Notes under the pieces: model-generated
Told to the model about the DNA's origin: nothing
The model's input: the letters and a program-made list of their open reading frames with translations, nothing else
The model's database searches: none
Shown: positions 16,321 to 25,357 of the stretch, piece after piece
Numbering within the stretch: position 1 is the stretch's first letter
Layout of the letters: each line of letters begins with the position of its first letter
NCBI GenBank assembly: GCA_003577165.1
Contig: QEUM01000008.1
Location: 45,481-109,480, forward strand
Direction of reading: 5' to 3'
Length of the DNA stretch: 64,000 nt
Origin: Armatimonadota bacterium
GTDB taxonomy: Bacteria > Armatimonadota > Fimbriimonadia > Fimbriimonadales > ATM1
Translations under genes and position numbers: made by a program

Positions 16321-18492
16321 GTGCATTTCAAGAAATTCACGCTAAGCCTGGTGGTTGCGGCGTTCGCTGCGAGCGGCGCCCACGCCGTCCAGGTTTGGAA
16401 GATCGTCGGTGGCAACACGAGCATCTCGTTCCTGGAGCCGCTCATGAATGACCTCGGCATTGGGTTGAAGGGGCTTCGTTCGACGGCTGAAGCGACACAC
16501 CCGGGAGAGAATGGAGTTGGGTTCGAAATCCTCGAGCGCTCCACCTTCACTTTTGAAACGGAGCGAGGCGTCTTCAAGGGATTCGTCGGAGGCGGCCTTC
16601 AGCACACCGGTGGATTCACCATCGGCAACGCAAAGACGGGAAGAACAGAGGGATTTGAGATCGTTGCCAACGGCAAGATGCGCGAATTGGGTCTGACGCT
16701 GCTCGGGAGCAACGGGTCGCGAGTGAAGATGGTGCTCGCGAACGTGGGCATCCGGTTCGATCGACTGTCTCGGAGAATCTTGATTCCTGATGCGGACCTG
16801 CTGATCTCGCCCGAATGGGCTCAGGCGATGGGACGCCCGGATTTGGCGGATCAACTTGTCGGCACAATCTCAATTGACGGCATCGCGATCCGCGTCGGCG
16901 GGCCGGAGGATGACGGAATGTGGTTCGGCGACGGGGGGGGCGGCGACGCTCTCGATCTCGGCCAGAGCGCGATGGCGAGCCTCGTGTCGCTGGGCCGCCT
17001 CGGCACGTATCCGAACGGCACGAACGGACTTTCGATGGCGACCACCTCCTGCAACTACGGCACGGTGAACATCAACTGGTTTGCGCCGATGGACGTTCGG
17101 CATCCTGTGATCGCTTTCAACATCTACCGAATCGAAAACGGCCGCATCGAGCAGATTTCCGATTCCTGGTTGAAGCATGGATTCTTCGCTCTCAATGATC
17201 CGGGATGCGGTACATGTCAAGACCCCGGCACGGGTACGTTGCTCGGCCCCGGTTGTTCCGACGTCTACGGCACAGGCAACAACGGCGACCGCCGATACCT
17301 TGGGCCGCGCGACGAGGTTAATCCTTTCACGGGCGTTTGGACTTGCACGGGATCGTGGTTCTCGAACTACGTGAACGACTGCACGCGGCGCAACACGGGC
17401 TCAGGACTCGATGCAGTTGCACACCGCATCATCGTCAAGGATGGCGACCTCGGTCACGCAAATGCTACGTACCTCTATGAGTCCTACTACATCACCGCGG
17501 GCGGAGACATCAACAAGTACAACCAGATCGGCAGCCGGACGTTCACCGGGAACTGGACGGGGACTCAGTGGTCCTTCACAACCACCGGCTCGATGGTCAT
17601 GGGGCCCGCGATCCAGCGCTGGGGCGATGAGAACGCGTTTGCCGAGCCTCGGGGTGAAGGCGACGTGATTGTCGCTGTGGACGCGACGGACCTGGGCACC
17701 GGTATGTGGCGATACAACTATGCCGTTTACGTGCACGATCTCGATCGGCAGATTGACGAATTCGTGGTTCCGATCGTTGACGGTTCGACGGTGACGAACG
17801 CCGGATTCCGAGACCCGGACGACAACGCCGGAAACGACTGGACGTTGGAACTGCTTCCGGGCTGCGGTCAGATTCGGTGGTTCACGACGACCAATCCTCT
17901 CAAGTACGCCACGACGTTTAACTTCTGGTTCGAAACCAATCAGGCGCCCGTTCAAGCGCTTGCGAGATTGGATCAGTTCAAGGCCGGTGCGCTCGGTCGG
18001 CTAGCGAGTGCGATCAACGGCCCCCTGGGTTACTCGTTCGTAGACACGCACTCCGTCCTACGCGGCGCGTACTTGGGCGGTGTCACAAGAGATCTCGAGT
18101 GTTCCGACGACGTGGATCTGACCGTTGGCCGCGGGATTACGTTCGGCACTCTCGATGCCCCGATTCAAGTGGAGTTGCTCGGGCAGGCGCCGGGCGAGAG
18201 CCCTGCGGAGTTGCGCTTCAAGTTGGAAGCGGCTGCCAACTCCTCCGGCCTCACGCAGGAGATCCTCCTCTGGGATTACCCTGGCGGCACCTGGGTGTTG
18301 GTAGACCAGCGGGCGGCAACGGTCACTGACTCGGTCACTGACGTCGTGCTTTCGTCGAACATCGCCCGGTTTATCCAGGCGGGCACTCGGCAGATGAAGG
18401 CCCTTGTGCGATACCGACCGACCGGGCCGCTGACGATTGCGAACTTCTCCGTAGGACTGGATCGAGCCGTCTGGACAGTCGTCCAGCCGTAA
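16321..18492 (+). CDS. large exported protein, first of two paralogs
   Basis: Function unknown. 723 residues, starting at a GTG directly after AAGGAGGAG (16308-16316). A Sec signal peptide ends in ASGAHA, then the mature protein begins VQVWKIVGGNTSISFLEPLM. The first 200 residues form a beta-rich domain; the middle is Cys-, Gly- and Trp-rich with SCNYGTVNINWFAPMDVRHP, GCGTCQDPG, GPGCSDVYGTG, YLGPRDEVNPFTGVWTCTG and NDCTRR. I recall this middle signature from uncharacterised exported planctomycete proteins. Several paired cysteines suggest disulfides in the periplasm or outside the cell. It is followed by its own terminator and then by a close paralog, so each copy is an independent unit. Confidence 0.8.
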   Translation: MHFKKFTLSLVVAAFAASGAHAVQVWKIVGGNTSISFLEPLMNDLGIGLKGLRSTAEATHPGENGVGFEILERSTFTFETERGVFKGFVGGGLQHTGGFTIGNAKTGRTEGFEIVANGKMRELGLTLLGSNGSRVKMVLANVGIRFDRLSRRILIPDADLLISPEWAQAMGRPDLADQLVGTISIDGIAIRVGGPEDDGMWFGDGGGGDALDLGQSAMASLVSLGRLGTYPNGTNGLSMATTSCNYGTVNINWFAPMDVRHPVIAFNIYRIENGRIEQISDSWLKHGFFALNDPGCGTCQDPGTGTLLGPGCSDVYGTGNNGDRRYLGPRDEVNPFTGVWTCTGSWFSNYVNDCTRRNTGSGLDAVAHRIIVKDGDLGHANATYLYESYYITAGGDINKYNQIGSRTFTGNWTGTQWSFTTTGSMVMGPAIQRWGDENAFAEPRGEGDVIVAVDATDLGTGMWRYNYAVYVHDLDRQIDEFVVPIVDGSTVTNAGFRDPDDNAGNDWTLELLPGCGQIRWFTTTNPLKYATTFNFWFETNQAPVQALARLDQFKAGALGRLASAINGPLGYSFVDTHSVLRGAYLGGVTRDLECSDDVDLTVGRGITFGTLDAPIQVELLGQAPGESPAELRFKLEAAANSSGLTQEILLWDYPGGTWVLVDQRAATVTDSVTDVVLSSNIARFIQAGTRQMKALVRYRPTGPLTIANFSVGLDRAVWTVVQP

Positions 18493-18512
18493 GCGAGAGG
18501 CTCAAGTCGAGA

Positions 18513-18550
18513 TTGCGGGCGTGTCCACGGGCGCGCCCGCAAACTTTTAT
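18513..18550 (+). terminator. Rho-independent terminator
   Basis: TTGCGGGCG at 18513-18521 pairs with CGCCCGCAA at 18534-18542, followed by ACTTTTATT. It lies 20 bases after the stop codon of the first exported paralog and closes that unit. Confidence 0.8.
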
Positions 18551-18700
18551 TAAGGCTTCGGAACGAGTAACTCACAAAATTACTGGGGCCAGGTTCGGCA
18601 ATCCATCGTGGATAATAGGGCCAGGACACCTTCGGTGGCCATTCCCAACAGTACGTGTCGGTGGTCGCGCCTTAGGCGGTTCTACAAAGGAGAAGCACAT

Positions 18701-20899
18701 TTGAGAACGGGGAAGATCTTCGCCCTGGGGGCCTTAGCGCTGGTCCTCTCGGCGTCATCGTACGCAAAGCAGGTCTGGAAGATCGCGGGAGGCACAACGA
18801 ACATCTCGTTCCTGCGCCCTCTCATGAAGGATCTTGGTCTGGACCTCGGCGCCATTCAGTCCACAGCAGAACCCTCGGTTCCTGGAGAAGAGATCATCGG
18901 ATTCGAAATCTCCGAGTCCTCAGACTTCCGATTCGAGACGGAGCGCGGCGTTCTGACGAGTTACCTCGGCGGCTCAGTCGCCAACTCCGGGTCTTTCCAG
19001 ATTGGAAAGTCGAAGAAGGGCTTGGTTTCGGGCTTTGCAATCACGGCCAACGGCACGATGCCGGAGATGGGACTCACCCTGCGGTCGGCGAACGGCACGC
19101 CCGTTCGGCTGAGGATCGCCAACGCCGGAGTTCAGTTCGATCGCCTGGCGAGGCGGCTCGTCGTCGCTTACGCCGACCTCACGATCGATCCGCAGTGGGC
19201 GCTTTCGATGGGCAAGCCTGGGTTGGCCGATCAACTCGTCGGCTCGATTACGATCGACGGCATCGCGACCCGAATCGCCGGACCGGAGGACGATGGGACA
19301 TGGTTCGGCGGCGGAGGTGGCGAGGGTGACGCGCTCGACCTCGCTCTAAGCACGCTCACCGGAGTCGCACAGGTTGCTCGACTCGGCACCTACCCGAACG
19401 GACAAACCGCGCTTTCGATGAGCACGACGTCGTGCAACTACGGGACGGTGAACATCAACTGGTATGCGCCGATGGATGTCCGCCACCCGGTCATTGGCTT
19501 CTGCATCTATCGAGTCGAGAACGGACGGTTCGAGCAGATCAACTATCCGTCCTGGCTGAAGCACGGCTTCCTTGCCACGAACAGTGGAGGATGCGGAACG
19601 TGCCAGAACCCAGGCACGGGCGAATTGCTCGGTCCGGGATGTTCGGACACGTACGGCACGTCGCTTAACGCGGATCGGTACTGGCTTGGCCCTCGCAACG
19701 AGGTCAACCCATTCACCGGAGTGTGGACGTGCACCGGATCTTGGTTCTCAAACTATCTGAACGACTGCGTGCGCCGCAACAACGGATCCGGACTCGGCGT
19801 TCTCGAACACAGAATGGTTGTGAACGACGGCGACCTCGGTCACTCGAATGCGGTCTACTACTACGAGGCTTACTACATCACGGCGGGTGGCGACATCAAC
19901 AAGTACAACCAGGTTGCGAACCGCACGTTCACGGCCAACTGGACGGGCACGACCTGGTCGTGCACGACGACTGGAAGCCACACGTTTGGTTGCGCGATCC
20001 AGCGCTACGGTGACATCAACGCGATCGCGGAGCCGCGAGGCGAAGGTGACTTCATTGTTGCGGTGGATGCAATCGACACGGGCACCGGCACTTGGCGATA
20101 CGAGTTCGCTGTCTACAACCACGACAGCGATCGGAAGATGCGTGAATTCGTAGTGCCGATCATTGACGGCGCAACGGTCACGAACATCGGATTCGGCGAC
20201 GTAGACGATGACGCCGGCAACAACTGGTCCGTCGATTTCACGCCTGGTTGCGGACAGATTCGGTGGTACACGCAGACATTCCAAGAGAATCCGAATGCCA
20301 ACGCTCTGGCCTATCAGACGACGTACAACTTCTGGTTTGAAACGAATCAGGCGCCGCTCAAAACGCTCACTCGGCTCCAACCGTTCAAGCCGGGAAGCGT
20401 CGGTCGCATGGCGTGCTTGGTCAACGGCCCGCTTGGATACTCGTTCGTGGACACTCACCAGATTCTCCGAGGAGTGCTTCTCGGCGGAACAACGTCACGG
20501 CTCGAGTGCTCGGACGACGTCGACCTCGCGGTGGGTCGTGGCATCGTCGTCACGCCTGCCGAAGCGCCCATCCAAGTGATCTTGGACGGCCAGTCGCCGA
20601 GCACGAATCCGGACGAACTCCGATTCAAACTCGAGGCTTCTGTGAACACGACGGGCCTGAGCCAGGAGATCCTCTTCTGGGACTTCTCGGCGAACCAATG
20701 GGTACCGGTGGACAACCGAGCGGCGACTACGACGGACTCCGTGGTGGACATCGCGCTCACGACCAACATCGCCCGGTTCGTCGATCCGACGACCCGCGGA
20801 CTCAAGGCGCTCGTGCGTTACAAGGCAGTCGCGCCGGTCGGCCTCGCCAACTACGCGGCAGCGATCGACCGCGCTGTGTGGACGGTCATCAAGCCTTAG
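18701..20899 (+). CDS. large exported protein, second of two paralogs
   Basis: Function unknown; 732 residues. It starts at a TTG eight bases after AGGAG within AAAGGAGAA. The signal peptide ends ASSYA, then KQVWKIAGGTTNISFLRPLM matches the first paralog. The same middle signatures recur: SCNYGTVNINWYAPMDVRHP, GCGTCQNPG, GPGCSDTYGTS, WLGPRNEVNPFTGVWTCTG and NDCVRR, as does the C-terminal LVRYKAVAPVGLANYAAAID. The copies are similar along their full length but clearly diverged, so the duplication is not recent. A possible -10 (GATAAT, near 18611) lies about 90 bases upstream. A strong terminator follows. Confidence 0.8.
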   Translation: MRTGKIFALGALALVLSASSYAKQVWKIAGGTTNISFLRPLMKDLGLDLGAIQSTAEPSVPGEEIIGFEISESSDFRFETERGVLTSYLGGSVANSGSFQIGKSKKGLVSGFAITANGTMPEMGLTLRSANGTPVRLRIANAGVQFDRLARRLVVAYADLTIDPQWALSMGKPGLADQLVGSITIDGIATRIAGPEDDGTWFGGGGGEGDALDLALSTLTGVAQVARLGTYPNGQTALSMSTTSCNYGTVNINWYAPMDVRHPVIGFCIYRVENGRFEQINYPSWLKHGFLATNSGGCGTCQNPGTGELLGPGCSDTYGTSLNADRYWLGPRNEVNPFTGVWTCTGSWFSNYLNDCVRRNNGSGLGVLEHRMVVNDGDLGHSNAVYYYEAYYITAGGDINKYNQVANRTFTANWTGTTWSCTTTGSHTFGCAIQRYGDINAIAEPRGEGDFIVAVDAIDTGTGTWRYEFAVYNHDSDRKMREFVVPIIDGATVTNIGFGDVDDDAGNNWSVDFTPGCGQIRWYTQTFQENPNANALAYQTTYNFWFETNQAPLKTLTRLQPFKPGSVGRMACLVNGPLGYSFVDTHQILRGVLLGGTTSRLECSDDVDLAVGRGIVVTPAEAPIQVILDGQSPSTNPDELRFKLEASVNTTGLSQEILFWDFSANQWVPVDNRAATTTDSVVDIALTTNIARFVDPTTRGLKALVRYKAVAPVGLANYAAAIDRAVWTVIKP

Positions 20900-20917
20900 G
20901 CTTGGCGGTCTGACCCG

Positions 20918-20957
20918 AGAAGGAGGGACGAGGAATCGCCCCTCCTTCTGCTTTTTC
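20918..20957 (+). terminator. Rho-independent terminator
   Basis: AGAAGGAGGG at 20918-20927 pairs with CCCTCCTTCT at 20940-20949, loop of 12, then GCTTTTTCC. Placed 18 bases after the stop codon of the second exported paralog. Confidence 0.85.
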
Positions 20958-20999
20958 CGGCCCTTGGCATGGGAATCGGCCCCATAATAGGCATATGGG

Positions 21000-23102
21000 G
21001 TGAACTGGGCCTTGGTGCCAAGCCTCGCCGCGGCTCTCATGCTGCCAGCGCTCGCCGAAGCGCAGTTTGAGAAGGACCGGCGGCTCGACGCCGTCGTCAG
21101 CGTCCGGTCGAACGCGGGCACGGTTAAGTCGGTGCTCGAGTCGGTTTCCAAGGCGACCGGCGTCGAACTTCGCGTCGCCCCCCCGCTCGACGATGACCTC
21201 GTGATCCTGGTCTGCAAGAACAGGAAGGCGTCGGACGTGCTCAAGAAGATCTCCGATCACTTCGATTGGAGTTGGGTTCGCGAAGGCGACGCGTATCGAC
21301 TCATCCAAACGAAGGAGCAGGCCGACAAAGAGAAGGCCGAGTTCCGTGAGCAGATAATGGAGCCCTATCGAAGGCTCCGAGAGTCGGCGAAGCAGTACCT
21401 GAAGATACTGGAGTCTACGGACGTCGAACAGGCGACACGGGAGATCGAACACATTCGTGCTCTGGGCGCCGCACAGTACGAGCGAGAGAACTACGATCGC
21501 GTGACTGAATTGGAGCGCCGAGTTGATCCAGGGGAGCGAATCTTCCACGAAGTGTTCGCGAGCCTCAACGACGCAGAGCTGGAGGCTCTACACAGAGACT
21601 ACAGGATCATCGTGACTACGAATCCGAAGAGGGGCCAGTTTCGATTGCGGGTCAGCCCTGAGAAACTGAAGCCGTTCGTGGTAGCCGCTCTCTCCCGGGC
21701 CCGTAGCCTGGTGATTCCACCCACCGATCCTGACAACCCGGGCGCAGTTGAATTTCGAGTTCCGAAGGATGAAGATGTCACAGGCTACAGGATCGTGGTT
21801 CGCAGAGAGTTTGGCGTCACACCCTATGATGCAAACCTCCGGTGGTCCTTCCAACCTGAGTCGAACGGCGAGCCGCTTCAGACGATCGCGTGGGGAAGCC
21901 TGCAGCGAGCTCGCACCGCAGACGGTTACTCTGTTCAGCCTCATGAGCAGCTCGAACTTGGGCCGATTGCTGAGATGCGCATCGAACGTGAGTGGCTCGT
22001 TCGGTTCCTATCGGTGGATGAGCGGGGACAGAACTACCTCGGCTCTGCACACCCGCGCCTCTGGCGTCCGGGAGAACCCCACGTCGAGCCTCTCCAGCCT
22101 CTGGGTGAGTACTTCACGGAAATCGCCAGCCATATCGGAATCGACCTGATCATGGATTGCCATGACCGGATGATGAGACTCCGCCGTCCGGACTCCGAGC
22201 CTCGAAACTTCGGCATGCTGTTGCAGCAAGCCCACTCGCGGGTCCCGCTCGCGGTCGAGGCGAGGGATGGCTGGGTCAGCGTGACGCCGAAGTCGCGGGC
22301 GTTCATGCGGAGCGAAAACGTCCCGAGGCCGATCCTCTTTCCTTCGATCGAACGCGAGTTCAGGGAGGGGGGGCAGACCATTGAGCATGGGATATGGCTC
22401 ATCACCTCGCTGCGGGACGAACAGCTCCTGTGGTTCGGATCGTTCTTTGGATTCGGCGGCGAGTACCTGAGCGCACTGCGCCTGCTGGGAGCGTTGGGTC
22501 CGAACGCGAGGCGACTGGTGCTTCAAGGAACACAGATTAGTTACGGCTCACTTTCACCTCAGGGGAAGAAGCACTACGAGGAGATCCTGATCCGAAGTCA
22601 GGCGGCGTTCGTTCCCGTCTGGGACGGGAATCCGTATGATGAGTGGTCTGCTCACGAGGCTGCCAATCGGGACTGGTTTGGCGGGAAGCACTTAGTGGGC
22701 GGTCCGACTCATGATCTCACCGATGTGCATCCAAATGGCATTCCAGTCGACGCATACGTCAGCGTGATGAACTTCGATCGCCGGGCAGTGAACTCGAGGG
22801 TCAAGGAGCGCGGGTACACGGCGAGTGGCGCAGTTTGGACGATCGGCCGAGTTGCAATGCAGCTATTTGAAGCAGGCGAAGAAGCGTCGAATGAAAGGTT
22901 TTCTTTCGCCATGATGAACTTGAAGGACTTCGTGCTTACGTGTCGGACGACTTCCACTTTTGCTCGGGGCGCAATTCTGACGGATCAATCGCTTGCGTCG
23001 GAGTTTGGCAGCTATCGTTCCTTGCCGGAGGACTTCCGCAAGTCCATCGAGGAAGTGATGAAACGAATGAGAGACATTGGCGACTTGCGACCTGTTCGAT
23101 GA
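21000..23102 (+). CDS. exported protein with N-terminal STN-like domain, tandem paralog 1
   Basis: 700 residues, function unknown. It starts at a GTG; the signal peptide is PSLAAALMLPALAEA, cleaved before QFEKDRRL. Residues about 28-100 resemble a secretin/TonB N-terminal (STN) short domain: SNAGTVKSVLESVSKATGV, then LVILVCKNRKASDVLKKISD and WVREGDAYRLI. A charged coiled-coil stretch follows (EQADKEKAEFREQIMEP). The C-terminal part shares DLTDVHPNGIPVDAYVS and SEFGSYRSLPEDFRKSIEE with the next two genes. STN domains are found in secretins, TonB receptors and anti-sigma factors, but no such C-terminal domain is visible. Its 3' end is close to or overlaps the next gene. Confidence 0.8.
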   Translation: MNWALVPSLAAALMLPALAEAQFEKDRRLDAVVSVRSNAGTVKSVLESVSKATGVELRVAPPLDDDLVILVCKNRKASDVLKKISDHFDWSWVREGDAYRLIQTKEQADKEKAEFREQIMEPYRRLRESAKQYLKILESTDVEQATREIEHIRALGAAQYERENYDRVTELERRVDPGERIFHEVFASLNDAELEALHRDYRIIVTTNPKRGQFRLRVSPEKLKPFVVAALSRARSLVIPPTDPDNPGAVEFRVPKDEDVTGYRIVVRREFGVTPYDANLRWSFQPESNGEPLQTIAWGSLQRARTADGYSVQPHEQLELGPIAEMRIEREWLVRFLSVDERGQNYLGSAHPRLWRPGEPHVEPLQPLGEYFTEIASHIGIDLIMDCHDRMMRLRRPDSEPRNFGMLLQQAHSRVPLAVEARDGWVSVTPKSRAFMRSENVPRPILFPSIEREFREGGQTIEHGIWLITSLRDEQLLWFGSFFGFGGEYLSALRLLGALGPNARRLVLQGTQISYGSLSPQGKKHYEEILIRSQAAFVPVWDGNPYDEWSAHEAANRDWFGGKHLVGGPTHDLTDVHPNGIPVDAYVSVMNFDRRAVNSRVKERGYTASGAVWTIGRVAMQLFEAGEEASNERFSFAMMNLKDFVLTCRTTSTFARGAILTDQSLASEFGSYRSLPEDFRKSIEEVMKRMRDIGDLRPVR
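21051..21350 (+). repeat. near-identical 300-bp repeat, copy 1 (STN-like coding region)
   Basis: This stretch matches 23250-23549 with about eleven differences over about 295 bases by my count, offset 2199 bases, while the rest of the two genes is strongly diverged. A core of about 80 bases recurs at 25480-25560. Confidence 0.85.
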
Positions 23103-23133
23103 CGTCAAGGCGCGGTTGAGGATCGGATGGATC

Positions 23134-25311
23134 ATGGCCTGGCGAGTTCGAATACCTTCGGTTGCTAAGGCGATGTCGCGAGTATTCCGCCCGAGGGCGC
23201 CCGGCTTCGTTCCGATGCTATGCCTCCTGCTGGCTCTGGCCCCGACGCTTGCCGAAGCGCAGGTTGAGAAGGACCGACGGCTCGACGCCGTCGTCAGCGT
23301 CCGGTCGAACGCCGGCACGATTAAGTCGGTGCTCGAGTCGGTTTCCAAGGCGACCGGCGTCGAACTTCGCGTCGCCCCCCCGCTCGACGATGACCTCGTG
23401 ATTCTGGTCTGCAAGAACAGGAAGGCGTCGGACGTGCTCAAGAAGCTCTCCGATCACTTCGATTGGAGTTGGGTTCGCGAAGGCGACGCGTATCGGCTCA
23501 TCCAAACGAAAGAGCAGGCCGACAAAGAGAAGGCCGAGTTACGGGAGCAGATCCTTGCGCCGTATCGAGAGTTGAAGCGAATCGCTCGCCGCGACTTAGA
23601 GGGGTTCAACAAGATCGATCCAAAGGAAGCGGAGAAGGAACTCGGAAGGCTGCGAGAAGAAGCCATGACCTCTCGCGATCCCGGCGCAGCGATGCGAAGG
23701 ATGGCCGAATTGGAGCGCGCGCTGAGTCCGGCGGATCACTTGGTATACGACGCCTGCGCAAATCTCACGGATGCGGAGTTCGAGGCGCTCGAACGAGACG
23801 GTCGGATCATTCTCTCCACCCGTCCCAAGATGGGCCAATTCAAGATTCCCGCGAGCGAATCGAGAATCGGGACATGGAGGTCGAAGATCGTCGCCGGCAT
23901 CGCGCGCCAGCTGAAGAGAGCCGAGGAGACCGGCGCTCCGCTGACCGAGAAAATGCGACAGTACATTGGCGAGGAACTCGACGGAGTGAGGCTCGTCGTG
24001 ACGTCCGGCGGCAATTTTGACGGCGAGTCGATCGCGACCACGTGGAAGGTCGCGCTTGAGAGCGCAGGAGTTCCTCACGACATTAACCACCACGCCTGGC
24101 TGTCGGTGGGTGGCATGTGGTCCGATCCGGAGAGCGGCCAAGCCCCTGTGCCTGACTTCGGCGCGGCTGGCGACGTGCCCATCGACCGCGCTTGGATCGA
24201 GCCGTATCTCTCGCGGTCCGAGACCGGCGTATCTCGGCTGCAGATCACGCTGCCCATCTATCGGTCGCCCGGATCCCCGGAAGTGGAGCCCCTGTCGGGA
24301 CTCGCGGAATTTCTCACCGACGTTTTCGATCGGGCGAACAAGGACCTGATTCTGGATGGCCATGATCGTCTGTTGGACGTGATTCAGTCCGCCAACGGCG
24401 GCATGCGAAATCTCGGAATGCTCCTGCACACGATTCACAGCGAAATGCCGATTCGGATGACGGAGCAGGACGGCTGGGTCCTTCTTCGCTCGCAGCGCCG
24501 CGCGTTCGAGAGGTCTCGGAACATTCCGCGCAGGATTCTCTTCCAGTCGATCGCCCGCGAGGAGGCCGAGAGCGGCCGCTCCCTGGATCATTGGATCTGG
24601 CTCGCCACGTCTCTCAACGACCGGCAGATGGCGAACACGCTTCTCGTGAGGGAGGACTTGGGCGTTCCCTCTCGATATGGCCTGCGTCTGCTGGGGGAGA
24701 TGGCCCCCCCCGCGCGCAGGGCGCTGTTAGAAGGGGAGTCGTATCCCTACCTCGCCTTATCACAGAAGGGCAAGGAGATGTTCCGTCAAATACTGGTGCG
24801 ATCGGCTGTGCTCATTGGTCCGCAGTTTGCGGCCGACGAGGAGACACGGCATATGCAGTACGCGTCTCGGCTCTGGTACGGCGTCGAGTCGAATCCGCAG
24901 CCGCCAACGGTGGACATCACCGACGCGCATCCCTTCGGGATTCCCGCAGAGGCGTACGTGTCCGCCGCTTCGTTCTCGTACTCCGGAGCCGCCGTTCGCA
25001 GCACGCTGAGAGAGCGGTCGCAAGCCGTTTCGTTCTACGGTCCTGGAATGTTGGCCAACGTGATGTCCGCACCGCGGTCGGGAACGGAGGGCCCAACTCA
25101 AGAGTACGCGCTGGCGAGGATGGATGAACTCCTCTTGTCGTGCCACGCTTCGGAAAACTTCGTTCGTGGCGTACGGCTGTCATCGAAGGCGAGAGTCTCT
25201 GAGTTCGGCGCTTACGAGGCTCTGCCGGAAAGTTTGAGGAAGACCGTCGCAGATCTCGTGGAGAAGTACAGGCAGTTCCATGGCGGAGGAGCGACGGAAC
25301 CCACGCAGTGA
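23134..25311 (+). CDS. exported protein with N-terminal STN-like domain, tandem paralog 2
   Basis: About 725 residues from the ATG at 23134; a TTG at 23077 inside the previous gene, or an ATG at 23173 just before the signal peptide (PMLCLLLALAPTLAEA), are alternatives. The STN-like segment is nearly identical in DNA to paralog 1. The rest is diverged but keeps the plan: AYRLIQTKEQADKEKAEL coiled coil, a middle region with QLKRAEETG, and the C-terminal DITDAHPFGIPAEAYVSA and SEFGAYEALPESLRKTVADL. The gene follows paralog 1 within 31 bases and leads into paralog 3, so all three form one operon. Function unknown. Confidence 0.8.
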   Translation: MAWRVRIPSVAKAMSRVFRPRAPGFVPMLCLLLALAPTLAEAQVEKDRRLDAVVSVRSNAGTIKSVLESVSKATGVELRVAPPLDDDLVILVCKNRKASDVLKKLSDHFDWSWVREGDAYRLIQTKEQADKEKAELREQILAPYRELKRIARRDLEGFNKIDPKEAEKELGRLREEAMTSRDPGAAMRRMAELERALSPADHLVYDACANLTDAEFEALERDGRIILSTRPKMGQFKIPASESRIGTWRSKIVAGIARQLKRAEETGAPLTEKMRQYIGEELDGVRLVVTSGGNFDGESIATTWKVALESAGVPHDINHHAWLSVGGMWSDPESGQAPVPDFGAAGDVPIDRAWIEPYLSRSETGVSRLQITLPIYRSPGSPEVEPLSGLAEFLTDVFDRANKDLILDGHDRLLDVIQSANGGMRNLGMLLHTIHSEMPIRMTEQDGWVLLRSQRRAFERSRNIPRRILFQSIAREEAESGRSLDHWIWLATSLNDRQMANTLLVREDLGVPSRYGLRLLGEMAPPARRALLEGESYPYLALSQKGKEMFRQILVRSAVLIGPQFAADEETRHMQYASRLWYGVESNPQPPTVDITDAHPFGIPAEAYVSAASFSYSGAAVRSTLRERSQAVSFYGPGMLANVMSAPRSGTEGPTQEYALARMDELLLSCHASENFVRGVRLSSKARVSEFGAYEALPESLRKTVADLVEKYRQFHGGGATEPTQ
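23250..23549 (+). repeat. near-identical 300-bp repeat, copy 2
   Basis: Partner of 21051-21350. The sharp drop in identity after the STN-like segment points to gene conversion or strong constraint limited to this domain. Confidence 0.85.
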
Positions 25312-25357
25312 GTGTTGTAGCCGAGTTAGAGCGGGCGCAGGAAGGGAAGGGAACGTG

